A stretch of 64,000 bases of DNA from Phoebastria nigripes (lineage: Eukaryota; Chordata; Aves; Procellariiformes; Diomedeidae): NCBI GenBank assembly GCA_035582835.1, contig JAYKAV010001000.1, forward strand, positions 4,097,448 to 4,161,447, read 5' to 3'. The notes beneath the pieces were generated by a model, which saw only the letters and a list, made by a program, of their open reading frames with translations, did no database searches and was not told the DNA's origin. Shown piece by piece: positions 12,701 to 23,700 of the stretch. The translations under genes were made by a program, and so were the position numbers. Position 1 is the first letter of the stretch; every line of letters starts with the position of its first letter.

Positions 12701-12926
12701 TTATGAGCAAGCTGAGATTTCTGAACAAACTGAAGGCAATTATGAAATTGCAAATGAACTCGGGGCTAATTCTGCAAAGAAGAGCCAAATGCACAAGAAA
12801 AGACTGAGTGAACTGGGAATCACAGAAGCTGATGACAACTTAATGTCACAGGAAATGTTTGTTTCTATTGTGGGCAATCAGTTCAAATGGAATGGGAAAG
12901 GAAGTTTTGGTACCTTTCTTTTCTGA
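471..12926 (+). CDS. SHCBP1: SHC SH2-domain-binding protein 1, 5'-partial, multi-exon
   Basis: Ten exons (471-679, 1792-1884, 4500-4733, 4835-5003, 6288-6408, 9495-9626, 10412-10530, 11292-11378, 11724-11862, 12604-12926) have GT-AG borders and join without frame breaks into 541 codons plus a TGA. The product matches vertebrate SHCBP1 as I know it (human about 672 residues), so roughly 130 N-terminal codons lie left of the window. In order it has a helical N-terminal part (ALKAVVQL, PLQELWVVYD), an acidic stretch EEEEDDFDYFVRC, a serine/acidic linker with EGLKLYEKIEHLKQKLKL (coiled-coil-like), a right-handed beta-helix of PbH1-type repeats at about residues 240-420 of this fragment, a variable acidic linker and a conserved C-terminus GNQFKWNGKGSFGTFLF. 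Family knowledge: SHCBP1 binds the SHC1 SH2 domain and, like Drosophila Nessun Dorma, works with centralspindlin at the midbody in cytokinesis; it is proliferation-linked. Introns hold only T-runs and AT-rich sequence (T27 at 6727-6753). SHCBP1L is the alternative paralogue; the C-terminus and overall match favour SHCBP1. Confidence 0.95.
1792..1884 (+). CDS. SHCBP1: SHCBP1 exon, acidic segment
   Basis: The acceptor is TTCAAAAG|GTTC and the donor is GATT|GTAAGT. The 93 bp encode the conserved FFYQCIWRTWDEEEEDDFDY stretch and the VRCVEPRLRL that follows. The first and last codons are split, and both complete correctly with the neighbouring exons (Arg and Leu). Confidence 0.93.
4500..4733 (+). 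CDS. SHCBP1: SHCBP1 exon, linker and coiled-coil-like segment
   Basis: The acceptor is AATTGCAG|GCAT and the donor is TGAG|GTACTT. The exon encodes HYDILEHRVPSGLVADYQNL, a Ser/Asp/Glu-rich patch (SSSDSDSEVEN), a leucine/lysine heptad-like helix and IENPLLR. The following intron is only 101 bp (4734-4834). Confidence 0.94.
4835..5003 (+). CDS. SHCBP1: SHCBP1 exon, entry to beta-helix
   Basis: The acceptor is CTTGTTTTAG|GTATG and the donor is ATACAG|GTACAG. The exon encodes YVFGYQKYSGLQAKGLRPTG, then KITHVVSSTMMASLLQSL, and ends in phase 0 at GEELEIQ. The segment just before the beta-helix is strongly conserved across vertebrate SHCBP1. Confidence 0.94.
6288..6408 (+). CDS. SHCBP1: SHCBP1 exon, first beta-helix turns
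   Basis: The acceptor is TTTTACAG|TTTC and the donor is CTAGAAG|GTAGAA. The exon encodes FHNDPLAAVNACYEGDTVII, CPGHYVV and VFCIADSVELE. It ends with the first base of a Gly codon (phase 1), which can be completed either by the exon at 9495 (Gly) or by the cassette at 7882 (Ala). Confidence 0.94.
6727..6753. repeat. T27 homopolymer in SHCBP1 intron
   Basis: Uninterrupted T run in the intron between exons 6288-6408 and 9495-9626. It does not act as the polypyrimidine tract of a recognised exon. Confidence 0.9.
7882..7995 (+). CDS. SHCBP1: Candidate SHCBP1 cassette exon, 38 codons in frame
   Basis: The 114-bp segment lies between a strong acceptor (pyrimidine tract then TTTCCAG) and a strong donor (CATG|GTAAGG). 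It begins in phase 1 and ends in phase 1, so it can be included or skipped without changing frame. It is open in the SHCBP1 frame throughout. Inclusion turns the junction VELE-GYGLPDD into VELE-ATVQVSTKAESMKI...AAAGNHGYGLPDD, adding a Lys/Ser/Ala-rich insert between two beta-helix strands. Human SHCBP1 as I remember it has no insert here. The exon is inferred from splice signals and phase; no transcript evidence is available. Confidence 0.6.
9495..9626 (+). CDS. SHCBP1: SHCBP1 exon, beta-helix
   Basis: The acceptor is CTTTAAG|GCTATG and the donor is TTTTAA|GTAAGT. The exon encodes YGLPDDIVIEKRGKGDNFVD, then CTGANIRISSLKLVQ and HDAVEGIL. These are repeating beta-strand turns typical of PbH1 repeats and among the most conserved parts of the protein. 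Phase 1 at both ends. Confidence 0.95.
10412..10530 (+). CDS. SHCBP1: SHCBP1 exon, beta-helix
   Basis: The acceptor is GTATGTAG|ATGTCC and the donor is GCCAAG|GTACAA. The exon encodes VHHGKTTLENCVLQCETTG, then ITIRTSAELLMKNSDLYGAK, two further beta-helix coils with the alternating small/hydrophobic pattern. Ends in phase 0. Confidence 0.95.
11292..11378 (+). CDS. SHCBP1: SHCBP1 exon, beta-helix
   Basis: The acceptor is ATCTTGTAG|GGTGC and the donor is ATAAAG|GTCAGT. The exon is exactly 29 codons (GAGVEIYPGSTCTLLDNG, then IHHCKEGILIK), phase 0 to phase 0, and corresponds to about one coil of the beta-helix. Confidence 0.95.
11724..11862 (+). CDS. SHCBP1: SHCBP1 exon, last beta-helix coil
   Basis: The acceptor is TGCTGTAG|AACTTT and the donor is ACAAAAG|GTATTT. 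The exon encodes NFLDEHYDIPKITMVNNMIH, then NNEGYGVVLVRP and the start of a variable linker (SVKDTSAERTK). Ends in phase 1. Confidence 0.95.
12604..12926 (+). CDS. SHCBP1: SHCBP1 terminal coding exon with stop
   Basis: The acceptor is CTGACTTAG|GGAAT. The exon encodes a poorly conserved acidic linker (NTQPTQSGDG..., ELYEQAEISEQTEGNYEIAN), a basic patch (KKSQMHKKRLSELGI) and the conserved C-terminus SQEMFVSIVGNQFKWNGKGS followed by FGTFLF. It stops at TGA 12924-12926, and the C-terminal residues match the family end precisely. Confidence 0.96.
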
Positions 12927-13650
12927 CTGTCCTGACTCCTAATGGCATTGCAATAAGAGATTTGCACAAGCTATTATTTTCACTGCTGCTTTCCAAGGAG
13001 TTAACCTGTTCCATTAGCCTTCCATAACGTTACTAAAATGTGACAAATATTTATTAATAGTATATATATTGCATGTGGAAACTTTGCTTCCTTGCTGCAA
13101 GTATGGATAATATGGTAGAAAACAGAACTCTAGCAAGGACACTGTGCATGTATTCTGCTAATCTATGTGCTGCTTCTTTGCTAGCTCTCTGATGAATTTT
13201 TTTAGTGTATTTATTTAACTTCTCATTGTAAAAAAACAACAAAAAAAATCTTCAAAGAAAATATAGATAGGTTTCGTCATGAAAGAGCGGACAACAAATG
13301 TGCAGCAATTAGTGATACATCTTCCTCCGTATGTTTTTTTTTTAAGTGTCATTAGTCTGCAGTTGACTCCTATAAGAGATTGACATACTTTTTAATTTTT
13401 TACATTGAACAGAAGCTAGTGAAATGCTCTTCCTTAGGAATGTAGTGGTTGGCTGCCATGTTTCATACTTGAAGGATTTTCTAGAAAACTTAGCATTTGG
13501 AAGGGTAGCATCGTTCAGTCTTCTGTGTCTTTCTGTGCCCAGCTGTTTACTTCCAACAGCTACCAGTGCCTGTGCACCTTTTCCTTGGGGAGGACAGTAT
13601 CTAACTAAACTCCATTAATCTGAATAAAGAGAAATCAAAATAGATGTCTC
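12927..13650 (+). other. SHCBP1: SHCBP1 3' UTR, proximal form
   Basis: AT-rich sequence after the TGA. It carries two AU-rich-element-like motifs (ATTTATTA near 13049 and TATTTATTTA near 13208), which would be consistent with a short-lived, cell-cycle-linked mRNA. The end is set by AATAAA at 13623-13628 followed by a T/GT-rich stretch. The extent is inferred, and longer forms ending after 13817 or 14815 are possible. Confidence 0.55.
13623..13628 (+). terminator. SHCBP1: Polyadenylation signal AATAAA, likely SHCBP1
   Basis: First canonical AATAAA after the stop codon. It is followed within about 40 bases by a T/GT-rich element (TGTCTCTCTGTCTATTAGTG), the usual arrangement for cleavage and polyadenylation. 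Confidence 0.5.
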
Positions 13651-13811
13651 TCTGTCTATTAGTGGTATTCATACTGTACCTTTCAGTGCGTTATTCTAAA
13701 ATTTTTAGAATGGTATGCCACTTGTAGCAGCTGAGGTTTTTGGAAATGAATGGAAAATTTAAAAAATTACTTTCCACTGCAATCTTATCAGTCCACAGCT
13801 GTGGAACATTC

Positions 13812-13817
13812 AATAAA
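13812..13817 (+). terminator. SHCBP1: Alternative polyadenylation signal AATAAA
   Basis: Second canonical hexamer about 190 bp after the first. A T-rich segment follows (TTGCACATTATTAGTTTTC). It could serve a longer 3' UTR form. A third hexamer lies at 14810-14815. Confidence 0.35.
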
Positions 13818-13840
13818 ACAAAGGCACTTCAGTGGCTCAC

Positions 13841-16800
13841 TGTTGCACATTATTAGTTTTCACTTGAGGGAAAAATTGGAAGGACTGCCTGGTTGAGGAC
13901 TCTTCCTTCTCAGTCCCTCTCTGATTTTTAATTACAAATCCAGATGCCTTCTTCAAACTTCTGTACTGTCTTCAAGAGTTTTAGGTCAGTTTTTGAACTG
14001 GTGTGTGAAATGTATGTAGGAAAATACTAACTCCTAAGTGATTCAGGACGTCCTATGAAACAGAATCAAATATGGTGTTAAAAAGGGAAAAGCATGTTGC
14101 CAGCAAATTGACTTTGGAATAATTTCTGAAAGTAGCTTAGCAGGTGTATGCATTCACTAGAAGTGGATGTGAATAGTCTGCTCCAGACTTTTCACTCTAG
14201 CTGTTCTTAAATTGAGATGACAATCAAAATTTCACTTCAATATGTGATTTTAGTGTGAGCAGCTGATAGAAAGGAAAAGAGAAAGGTATAATTTACAAGC
14301 ATTTTTTTTCCATTATGTGAACCACAGAATTCATTGCAGCTTTCCTAGCCCACTGCTTCTGTTTTGTTCTGCTCAGGACACTTGACTTCAGGACTAACCT
14401 TTGCGTTTTGATGAACATAAATGCCATTGCAGTATCTCAACATGCACAAACCCATAAATGTTTGCCACTTAGTGACTATAAAGAAATACTTGAGTCAAGT
14501 GAAAGCCTAGTGCTTAAAGACTGGCAGTAGTTTAGTATCTTAAGCTATTCATCAGATAACATGCCATGTTTCATGCTTTGATGTTATGCCTTTATTTCCC
14601 GAGTGTAATCCTTATTAAAGGACTGGGGCTAAAAACTAATTTTGTGGTTCTTTACTCTCATCTTTTCAAAACTGTAATTCCGAGTGAGCTGCCTTCTTGA
14701 TGTGTAGGTAGCATTTCTTTCTCTTGCACTTCATTTTAAGGCTGGCTTATCTTTTGACAGCCTCTTACCTCCCTTTTTTAAAATTCAGCTTTACATTTAT
14801 GAAGATACCAATAAAAATGTAACTCTTCTGCTTTCAATACCAGCAGTTTTTCCTGTTCCTGTGCCAGATGCCAACGGTGATTCTATTGTGCATGTTGTCA
14901 GTAGGTCAAGGAGCAAAATGTGAAAAGATGAGGCTGCTAGTACAACTTCCAGCCATTTCCTTTGTGCAGGAATTGTATTATAAAATTGTGGTTAAATTCT
15001 TGATGACGCTTGAGCCTCAAGGGACTAAGCTTTGAATGGAGCCTTCTCATCTCAGAGTTTTGTCCTTCCAATCACTTATGTCATTGATAAATGTAAGTTT
15101 CTTTATTTTGCAGCTTTAATTCCCCTTTGAAGTGCAGAAAGAGAAATGTTTAAATATAAACGGAAAGAACTGTTCACTAACACAAGGTTTGTACACTCAA
15201 CTCAGAGTGATGCATTTTGTTAGCGGATCATATGTTTGAAATTATAAATTCAGTTTCTCCTCTAAATATTTTTCTTAAATTTTAATTTTTTTCTTACATT
15301 TTTAGATTTTCTTAAAAGTCTTAATTTTTTCTTAAAGGTATTTGATGTTATAGTGATGACTAATGATCTATTCTCCTCTCTGTGAACGTTCCCTGCCTTA
15401 AATGAGAAACTAATTCCAGAATGCTTTCTTGCATAGCTGTCAAAGAAAAGCTGGTGAAAACATTTAGTTTCAAGAAATGTTTAAGCAGCTAACTGCTAAG
15501 AATAACTTTCTTCCTATGTATCTAGCCTGTTGTTCTTGGTCTTAGTACATTTTACACTTATTAAATGTGCAATTAAGTTTACCCCATGGCTTACCTAGTT
15601 GGTCCTGGCCCCATGTTATTGTTTGTCTGGCCTTTCCACTATTTATTCCTTTCTCAAAGCTTGGCAACCTTGAGCTTTGTCTTTAACCTTTTCCCTGTCC
15701 CTTCATGCCTTTACTGAGTAGATAAATTACTGCCATACAAATGTTTCCAGGAATAAGCTGCNTGCAGCATGTCTTGTCCCTGCTTATCATACCTGAAGCC
15801 TGGACAGTAATCCTGAACCCTGGACAGTAATGCATGAAAATTGTATTAATCTCACCTTTCTGACAGCGGGTTGGATCTATATTCCTGTTTTCTGAATCCA
15901 CTTTTCCCAAAGGATTCCTAGACAACACAGATTCTGGTAATTAAACACTGATATTTACATGTCTTCATCTAGGTTAATAAAAATGATACGTTCTAGGCAA
16001 AAGATTTTACAACTGTAGCTATGAGCCTAGAGTATATGAAACAGCTTTTGAGGCAAATTAGTTGAGTTGGAGCTTCTAGTTTAAAACTCAGTAAATGATT
16101 AATTAGACAAAGAGAAATTAATAACTGGCTATATATTATCTCAACTTTAAACAGTATTTCAAAAAATTCACTTATGTTTTCATGAAAAAACACATGGGAA
16201 GTAAAGCTGAAGTGCTGTAAGCTTTGTCATAACTTTTAGCTCACCACCCACCTCCTTTTTTTTCATAGAACATTAGCTATGTTAAACTGTAGAGCTGCTA
16301 CAGTACAAATTCTTTTGTATTGGGGTGAACTTTATTGGTGTAAGGGAACTCTGAATTTGCATCAGTGGAGGAAAAAGACCTAGAATACCTCATAAGCAGT
16401 AGAGCAATTGAAAATGTTCTTTGCTATAGTACTAGACTTTCCCATGATTTTTCTCTGGGAACGGCATACAATGGCTCCCTGCCCCACTCCTACACCTGCC
16501 AAATGGGAATATATTGCTGCAGTGCATGTAGACACAGGGCTGTCACACGTTACCTGAGAAGCCCACAGAGACTGGGGTTTAGCCATGCCTTCCACCTCCT
16601 GTTGTGGTGCTCTTGGCACCTTGCATAGGCGCAACGGGTTGTTCTGTGGCTGTGACCCCATCTGGCACTGCCTGAGAAGGCCCAGGGACCTGCTGGTGTG
16701 CCCGGCTGCTTGGCTGGGCTCTTGTGGTGAGCAAGCTTTTGCCTTAATGACTAGATTATGTGCAGATGCTTGTAGTCAGGCAAGAAAATGAATGCCCTGG

Positions 16801-17490
16801 TGCCAGGGAGAAGGGAGGCATGGCTGAAGTGCTGTCTTGACAAGCAATGGCCTTGTGTAGCAGCGAGGTTGTTTGCGAAGTCATCCCCTAGCAAGTCAGA
16901 AAATTACATCATTGTTCTTCAACAGTGTTATTCTTTTAATTTTCAATCTTCCTCCCTTTGTGGGACAACCAGCCACTGATGTAGCAGAGGCAGCCCCCTC
17001 CTGCCTTAGGTGAGGCAGTGCTGTCCCTGGAGCTTGTGGAGAGTTACAGCAGGAGGAAACCCCCCAGCATGAATCGGGGAGCGCAAAGCCAAGTCTGAAA
17101 TAACTGCCTTCTTTCCCTGTAATCAATCAGCGTGCCCCTTGCAGCACTTCAGATAAGGAGGGGGACTGTAGGGCTTCAGATAACCACGCTGCCTTATTCC
17201 TCACCGTTCAGGCTGGTTTCAAAAGTATCAGGAATTACCCTGCCAGCTATTGTACAGAACACTATATTCCTGGTCTGAAGAATACTTGGGAGTTTTATAC
17301 ACTTGGAGTGGTAGAGAGATAAACTTTTTTTTTAATGCTAACAATCTTTCCCTATTACCTTCATCTTCACAGGAGGATTTTTTTTGTTGTTGTTGTTTAA
17401 TCTATGCCTTACAGCAGTCACATTTTCCTGTGGATAATGTGGTGATTAAATCACAAGCCTGTTTTAGTAAACCAGAAGTATAAAATTAAA
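13841..17490. other. Intergenic, AT-rich, no gene recognised
   Basis: No ORF with coding character, RNA gene or recognisable mobile element. 15784-15830 holds a short tandem echo (CTGGACAGTAAT twice, 22 bp apart). 16450-17150 is locally richer in G+C but shows no exon structure. Confidence 0.6.
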
Positions 17491-17504
17491 GGGACTGCTT
17501 CCCA

Positions 17505-17720
17505 AATGGTCCAAACAGCGGTTATTACATTCACCTGGAATGTGTGAGAATCCCATTCAGCTCTGTTCCAATAAATATTTAATTATTTATACAAAATAGA
17601 ATGCTTAAGCAAGAGACTGAGATCTTAACCTTGGAGTGAGTAGCTAAGGGGTTTGGCAATTGGCTGGTCATGGGAGAGGTCTGATTTGAACACAGCAAGA
17701 ATCTGAAGGTAAGTAAAATT
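17505..17720. repeat. Ancient amniote interspersed repeat (SINE/MITE-like)
   Basis: Two imperfect direct copies of a roughly 50-bp module (about 17516-17562 and 17642-17695; each has a GGTT core, then CACCTGG or GGCTGG, GTGTGAGA or GGGAGAG, and CAG or AACACAG). They are separated by the spacer AATAAATATTTAATTATTTA and a CTTAAGCAAGAGACTGAGA stretch. This layout recalls a repeat I know from turtle and crocodilian DNA; I am not sure of the family name. Highly diverged, so an old insertion. Confidence 0.4.
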
Positions 17721-20700
17721 TGAAAGTGAATCTAATGTGAGTGGTTTGTTCCTAGTGCCGCTGGCTGGTCTGAGGTCTGTCTTGTTCTCTGCTTCTGGGT
17801 GTCATCTCCTCTGCTCCTGTTCCCCCACCCCACCCTTGGGGGGCGGGGGAGAGCTACGCAGGAACAGAGAATAGGTTCTTTTTTCCTTTTCCCTAAGCTC
17901 TTTCTCTGGAATTTCACACTGAAATTGCCATTATTTCACAAATATCCTAGTCGGAATACACTCAAGCAGGTATGCTTTACCTCTGCAAGTAATCTGGAAA
18001 TGCTTTTCATAAAAGAAATTTAGGATCTAAAAGACCGTTTCTGGAATGCCTCTGAGAATTTATGTTGTTATCTTTAAAGTTTCTTTCATACTGTTTTCAC
18101 CAGAGAAGAGTCAGAGTAGAGCATAGGCCCAGACCTCATATCTGCTTTCTGGAGGGGGAGTGGGGTGATAAAACTCAGCTCAACAAAATTAACTTTTGGA
18201 GCAAAGAAAAAAGTTACTGCGTAACTACCACTAATCTAAGACTCAGTTAAAGGAGCAATCAATGCTGTAAGGTGCCTGTTTTTTATTCTAAAATAAAGGA
18301 GGGCTGAAATAAATCTAGCCTCTGTCCTTTAATGTGTGAGATTAGATAATAAGACGTCTATGTATGTTGTCAAAGGGGTAATTTGATGCTATACTGCAGC
18401 AGGCTTGCCAGCAGCAGCATGTTATTGTGTGTCAGAGAAGATTTTTTTTCCAGTGCAAAGGAATTTTGCCAGCTGGCTGGAGGGTTTTTGAGAGTAACTT
18501 TTTGCTTCATCTTCTGCTGAAACTACTTAATGTAGGCTTTTGTTTGCCAGCATAGATTTTGTGGGTAATATGCAAAACACTGAGGGTTAAAACATAGGAA
18601 CCGAATGAAACTGGCAGGTTTTCATGTTTGGTAGGCTGGATATAGCTTCTGTATAGTGCAATTTTAAGGAACATCATGCAGGTTTTTTGTTTTGCTTCAT
18701 GTATTTACTAATAAAGCAAAAGCACCGTTTACAGAATTTCTGAGAATGAGAAATTGTTCAATGTGCTTGCTTTGAAAGTGTTGTCTGATAAAAAGTTTTT
18801 TTTAAAGTTTTTTAGTAATAATATAAATCATTGTATTTACCATGCTGGTAGCAAGTGGAGTTGAGAGATCAATGTTCTGACGTGTTAAATTTTAAAGCAA
18901 ATACTGTTCTGGATGACGCAGCTATTTTCTAAGAGGAATGCTGCCTTGCTTTCAAGGATGGATTATATATTCCAGATACTTTTTGATGTATCTGGAAGTC
19001 CACTTTTTAGAGTCATATTTGAACTCGTTAAGGCAGGATAAGGAGTAATAACAGACAGAAGGTATTGATCAATGCCTACAGGAAGATAAGGAGGGCAAGA
19101 CTTAGCTGAGCTCATTCTTACACCAGTTAATAGTGGTGTGTCGTCTTCTGCTAGAAAGCTAGCAGCGCATCCCATCCTATCCTTATTTCTGGTTAGGTGC
19201 AAGTATGGTGATGTGAGAAGGAATTTTATAGCCTGCAATTGCTGTTGCAAAGACTGAAAACCTGGGAGTCTGGGCTGAGGAGCTGGCTTAAGGAATGGTC
19301 TGTCTGATTCCCGTGAGCTTGACTCTCACTGCAAGCAGAAATTGGTGACAGCCCAGGTGTAGGAAGGTTCCTTGGCTGATGGCTATGGGCAATCAAATGT
19401 GCAGTTACAGCTCTTGGTGAATTGGCTGATGGAGCTTTATTTTCACTTTCTAATATACCAGTAGCCAGGGTAGCTGCAGCAGTTTAGCTATATACTGCTT
19501 CAATACCCAACGCCCTAGACTGATCTTGTTAGGCCACAGAGATCTCTGTGCCACATGGCTACATTGTCATAGGTATCTGAGCTAGCAATTCGAAAGCTGC
19601 AGATGTGCTCTGTGGGAAGATGTCAAAATGACATTGACTGTAAATAGAGGTAATTGTTGCCATTGGAAGTGAATGTCACAGCCGAAGATGTTACAGCTGC
19701 TTCTAGATGCATCTCTGCCTCTGCTAAGGCAGGATCTGCAAAAAAATATTTTGCTTAGGCATTTTAGTGCTAGGTGGCTCCAAATGGCGCTTTTAATAGC
19801 ATCCCTTTAACATCAACCCTCCATTTTTATTTAAAAAAACCTTACCAGAGAGGATAGTTATTCCAAATTGGGATTTGGTAATAAAAGGTCAAAGCTTCAG
19901 CCAGAGCTGCATCTTAAACAATTACAAATGCGAGTGCCCTGGCCCAATTCATGGAGAAAAACAAAACAAAACAAACCCCTGTAACTGAGTAGTCTCAGTT
20001 TAGATGATACCTGCTGGTTTTCATGGTTGGTTTTTTTTTGTTGTTTGTTTGTTTGTTTTTAATTAAAAAGAAAGGGGGAAGATGGAGAAGGCTAGTTATT
20101 TTGGCAGGCTAGAGGATAGCATATAAATTAACCACTGTATTGATCCATTGGAGAGAAAAAAAAAAAGGAAATAGAGGAAATGGAAATCAATGTATGCGTC
20201 CAGTAGATATCTTTTCAATGCAGCTCCTAACATCCCTGTCCAAATACTTGTAATATTACAAATGCCTTGGAAGACAAAGCTCACATCACTGAAGTGTGTA
20301 GCAGGCCAGATCTTGATAGATATTGAGGCAACTCAGCAATGCACTTCTCAATGTCATGTGTGCAGGGTAATAGGCTGGAGGTGTTGGACTTCTCAGTGCT
20401 CAGCAGTGCGAGATTAACTTTCTGAAAAGCTCCTCGACTCTGAGTTCTTCCTTATGCACACAGACAAGCAGATTTCTTAGTTTACTAAGATTGGATGCCT
20501 AAGACTGCCTAAGATTGGATGATCGATTCATCCAATTCTAGCAGGAATAGTTATCCTTTCCTCCTTTTTACAAATGCTTTCATCCCTGTGCCTCATACAG
20601 AAACATCAGTGAAGCGTTCAGGCTAATTCCAGCTTCATCATGCTTGTTTCTAGTTGCTCTTGACTGACTTTTGTGATCGACTACTGCTCTGTGTAGGTCC

Positions 20701-23700
20701 ACCGGCATGTTTTGTGGTCTGCAGACTGCAGTTTTTGAGTCACTCACACTGTACGATGCACTTTAATTTTTGGTAATTGACTGGGCGGTCTTAACCCACT
20801 CTACTAAGGCCTTAATCTCAGCAGAAAATTAAAACTTGAAAGCAGTAGTATAACAGAAGTACCACTTTACTTGAGAGTCCTCAAAGAGTCTTTCAGATCT
20901 TTCCTTCAAAAGCTTATTTTAAAACATGCCCTTTTGTTCAAACACTTTTCTCCAGGTTTGGTGTGCTTGTTTAATAGTGTGAAACATGTTTGTCACAGGT
21001 ATTTATCACATCAGCACGTTCTTAGTCCTCACAAAGTCATCCTGTGCAGCTACTTTTAAAGGAAATGCTACTCACTGATGTGCCTACTGCAGTTGGGGAG
21101 AGAAACACCGCGGGTTAAAGTTCGTGTTTGGCTGGCAGTGTACCTTTTCTCTGAAATGAAGTGGGCTAATTCTCAGTGCTTCTACAGCTTTCCAACCCCT
21201 TTCTTGTTGTTCTGAAACAGATCACGACTGGAATACTGGTTACATAATGGTATTTAAATTATAAATAAAGTTTCATGACTCTAGGAAGATATTTCCAATA
21301 CCTGAGTCTATTTAGCTCCTATCTACGCCTCTGTCAATGTAGATTTGTGCATAACTGCACATCAAGCTGTTGTCTTCAGACACTCTTTGCAGCCTGCAAA
21401 TACTTCTCCTTTTTACTCCATGATGCTATGTTGTAGTGGTGTTGCCTTATTAATCTGTTCAAAGATGTCTTTCAGTTTATCTTAGTTTCTACTCTTTATA
21501 ATAGTAGCAATAATTCTTACTGTCATTAGGGCCTGGGAGCACACTATATCAATGTAGAAATTAGTATTTCAAAGTGCAATGCACTTACACAAAAAGGAAG
21601 CTTGACACACTTTTTAAAAGATGTTGCAGCACTAGCATCTCCGCTTTTCCTGTAGTTAACATTCCTCTGTCTAAAAGCTTCTGCGTTTTTGGACTTGGTT
21701 ATTTTGAGACAAGTCCTTCTAGAAATACTTCCTAAAATGAGATTCAGGTTCTGTTTTCTCTTCAGGATGTCTCAAACACATTCTTTAAGTTTGAGCCCAT
21801 CTGCNATTAATGTTTGCTACTGTTTGTACCAAGTGAATATTCTCTATGGGGGACATAATACATCGTCATGCTTCACTTAAATTTGTATATGTTCGTATAT
21901 AGACAGAGGAAGGTAACATGAATATGTGGATGAGTTACTTAAAGGTATGACGGTGACATATGACATCTTGTTTAAGTTCTCTGAGGGGCTATACCAGTGG
22001 CTGTGTAATTCTTTTTGATGATGCTTTTAATGCTGTTCACAGGTCTTGATACTTGTTTACAAACTCATGTTCATGCATCGCTGGGTTTCATGACTACCTC
22101 ACAGCTATAGCTTTTGTATTATGTTACTCTTTTTTCAATTCAAAAAGTCTGCCTCATGCTCATGGTGATACAAGACACACAAAGCAAGATAGAACATGCA
22201 GAAAAAGAATAAGGTATTGCAAGATTGGATCTTGAATTATGAAGCAGCCTAGGAGAGCGTGCCCTCCTTTCCCTGGTTCTGGGTGTCGGTATTTGACTCC
22301 GGGGGCAGAGAGAACTCCTGATTATTTTTGTCTTTTTTTTTTAAGCATATAAGGATCTCTTCCTTTTTAGACTTGTTTGAAATATAGGGATAAAAAGCAA
22401 GAACCTTTTGGCCTTAAAACGGGATGACAGGAGGTGTGAAAGCATTTGTCTTACTTGCATCTCACTGCTTTTTCGGTCTTTAAAGTCCTTCCTTTGTGCT
22501 ACCTGATTAAGTGGAAACATACTGCAAAACACATGACTGCCTCAAGTATATACTATTCAAATACGTCTGTCTTATATTCCATTTCCATTCTTGGGGGGGG
22601 CGTTCATAGACTATCATGTTTTTCTTCTTGGTATTGTGTCCTGTAGTAATAGATTGCTTTTCAGTTGTGAAGCTTTGCATTTTCTTTTGCATATGAAGAA
22701 GCAAGCCTGTAATTGTCTTGTGGCAGGTAGATGCTGGATGATTTTAATTAGAATAATTAAATTCAGAGAGAGCAGCTGAATTAACCAGATTTAGGTTGTT
22801 ATTTCAGTGTATCCATTTATACATGGATATTCCGTTAGGATAATTTTTATTCTGTCTCTTTGGCCATGTATACCAGTCTTACTCTTGCTATTTGCTGAAT
22901 AGTAGTTAAGTGATACAGTAAATTAATCTCTTTGACTTTTTAAATTGCAATTTCTTTCAAATCAATAAAGAATTTGCCATAAAACCCCACACAGATGAAC
23001 ATTGATTTTGTTTTTTCCCATTAGGTATATGAAGTACTTGTATTTTTACTCCTAATGACAGATCAATTTCAACATTTCAATGCAAGGTAACTTTGATCAT
23101 TCCTACTGTTTGAGGATGTTACTTTCCTGTTTTCAGTTTAAACATCATGTGTGTTTATCTTCCTTCACTGGCTGAGAGTAATTCGAACAAACCAATAATT
23201 ATTTTGTTAGCGCTGTATAGAATTTTCTTTGTCTGTATTGCTATATTAGTGGGAAAACTCTAAGACTACTCTAATGTTATTGGGGAAATTATAGTAAAGG
23301 CATAGAAGAAATTCTTTCACTCTGATAAATGTATATTGTAGTACATAAAATGCTGTGATAGGAACCTTGATGAGACCAATAATATATATAGGGGCCCTTT
23401 GTTATGGTGAAATTCACCATTTCTCTTCCCAACCTAATTCCAGAAAAAGCTAATGTGGAGAGCATTCTCAGAATCCACCTTGTATTATGTTTCATGTGAT
23501 GTTTGGATTCTTCTCAGAATATAATTTCATTATAGGTTGGATAGCCAGCTTAATTTAAGCTGTATCTTGAACAAGGCAACATACCCTCTTAGTTTTGCAA
23601 CTGTAACAATGCTATTTCTACAAAACTTTGTATAAAATTGCTAATTGTATTTTTCTCTGTGTTTGCTATTGGTCATTATCAGAAACAGCAGTCTGGCCTT

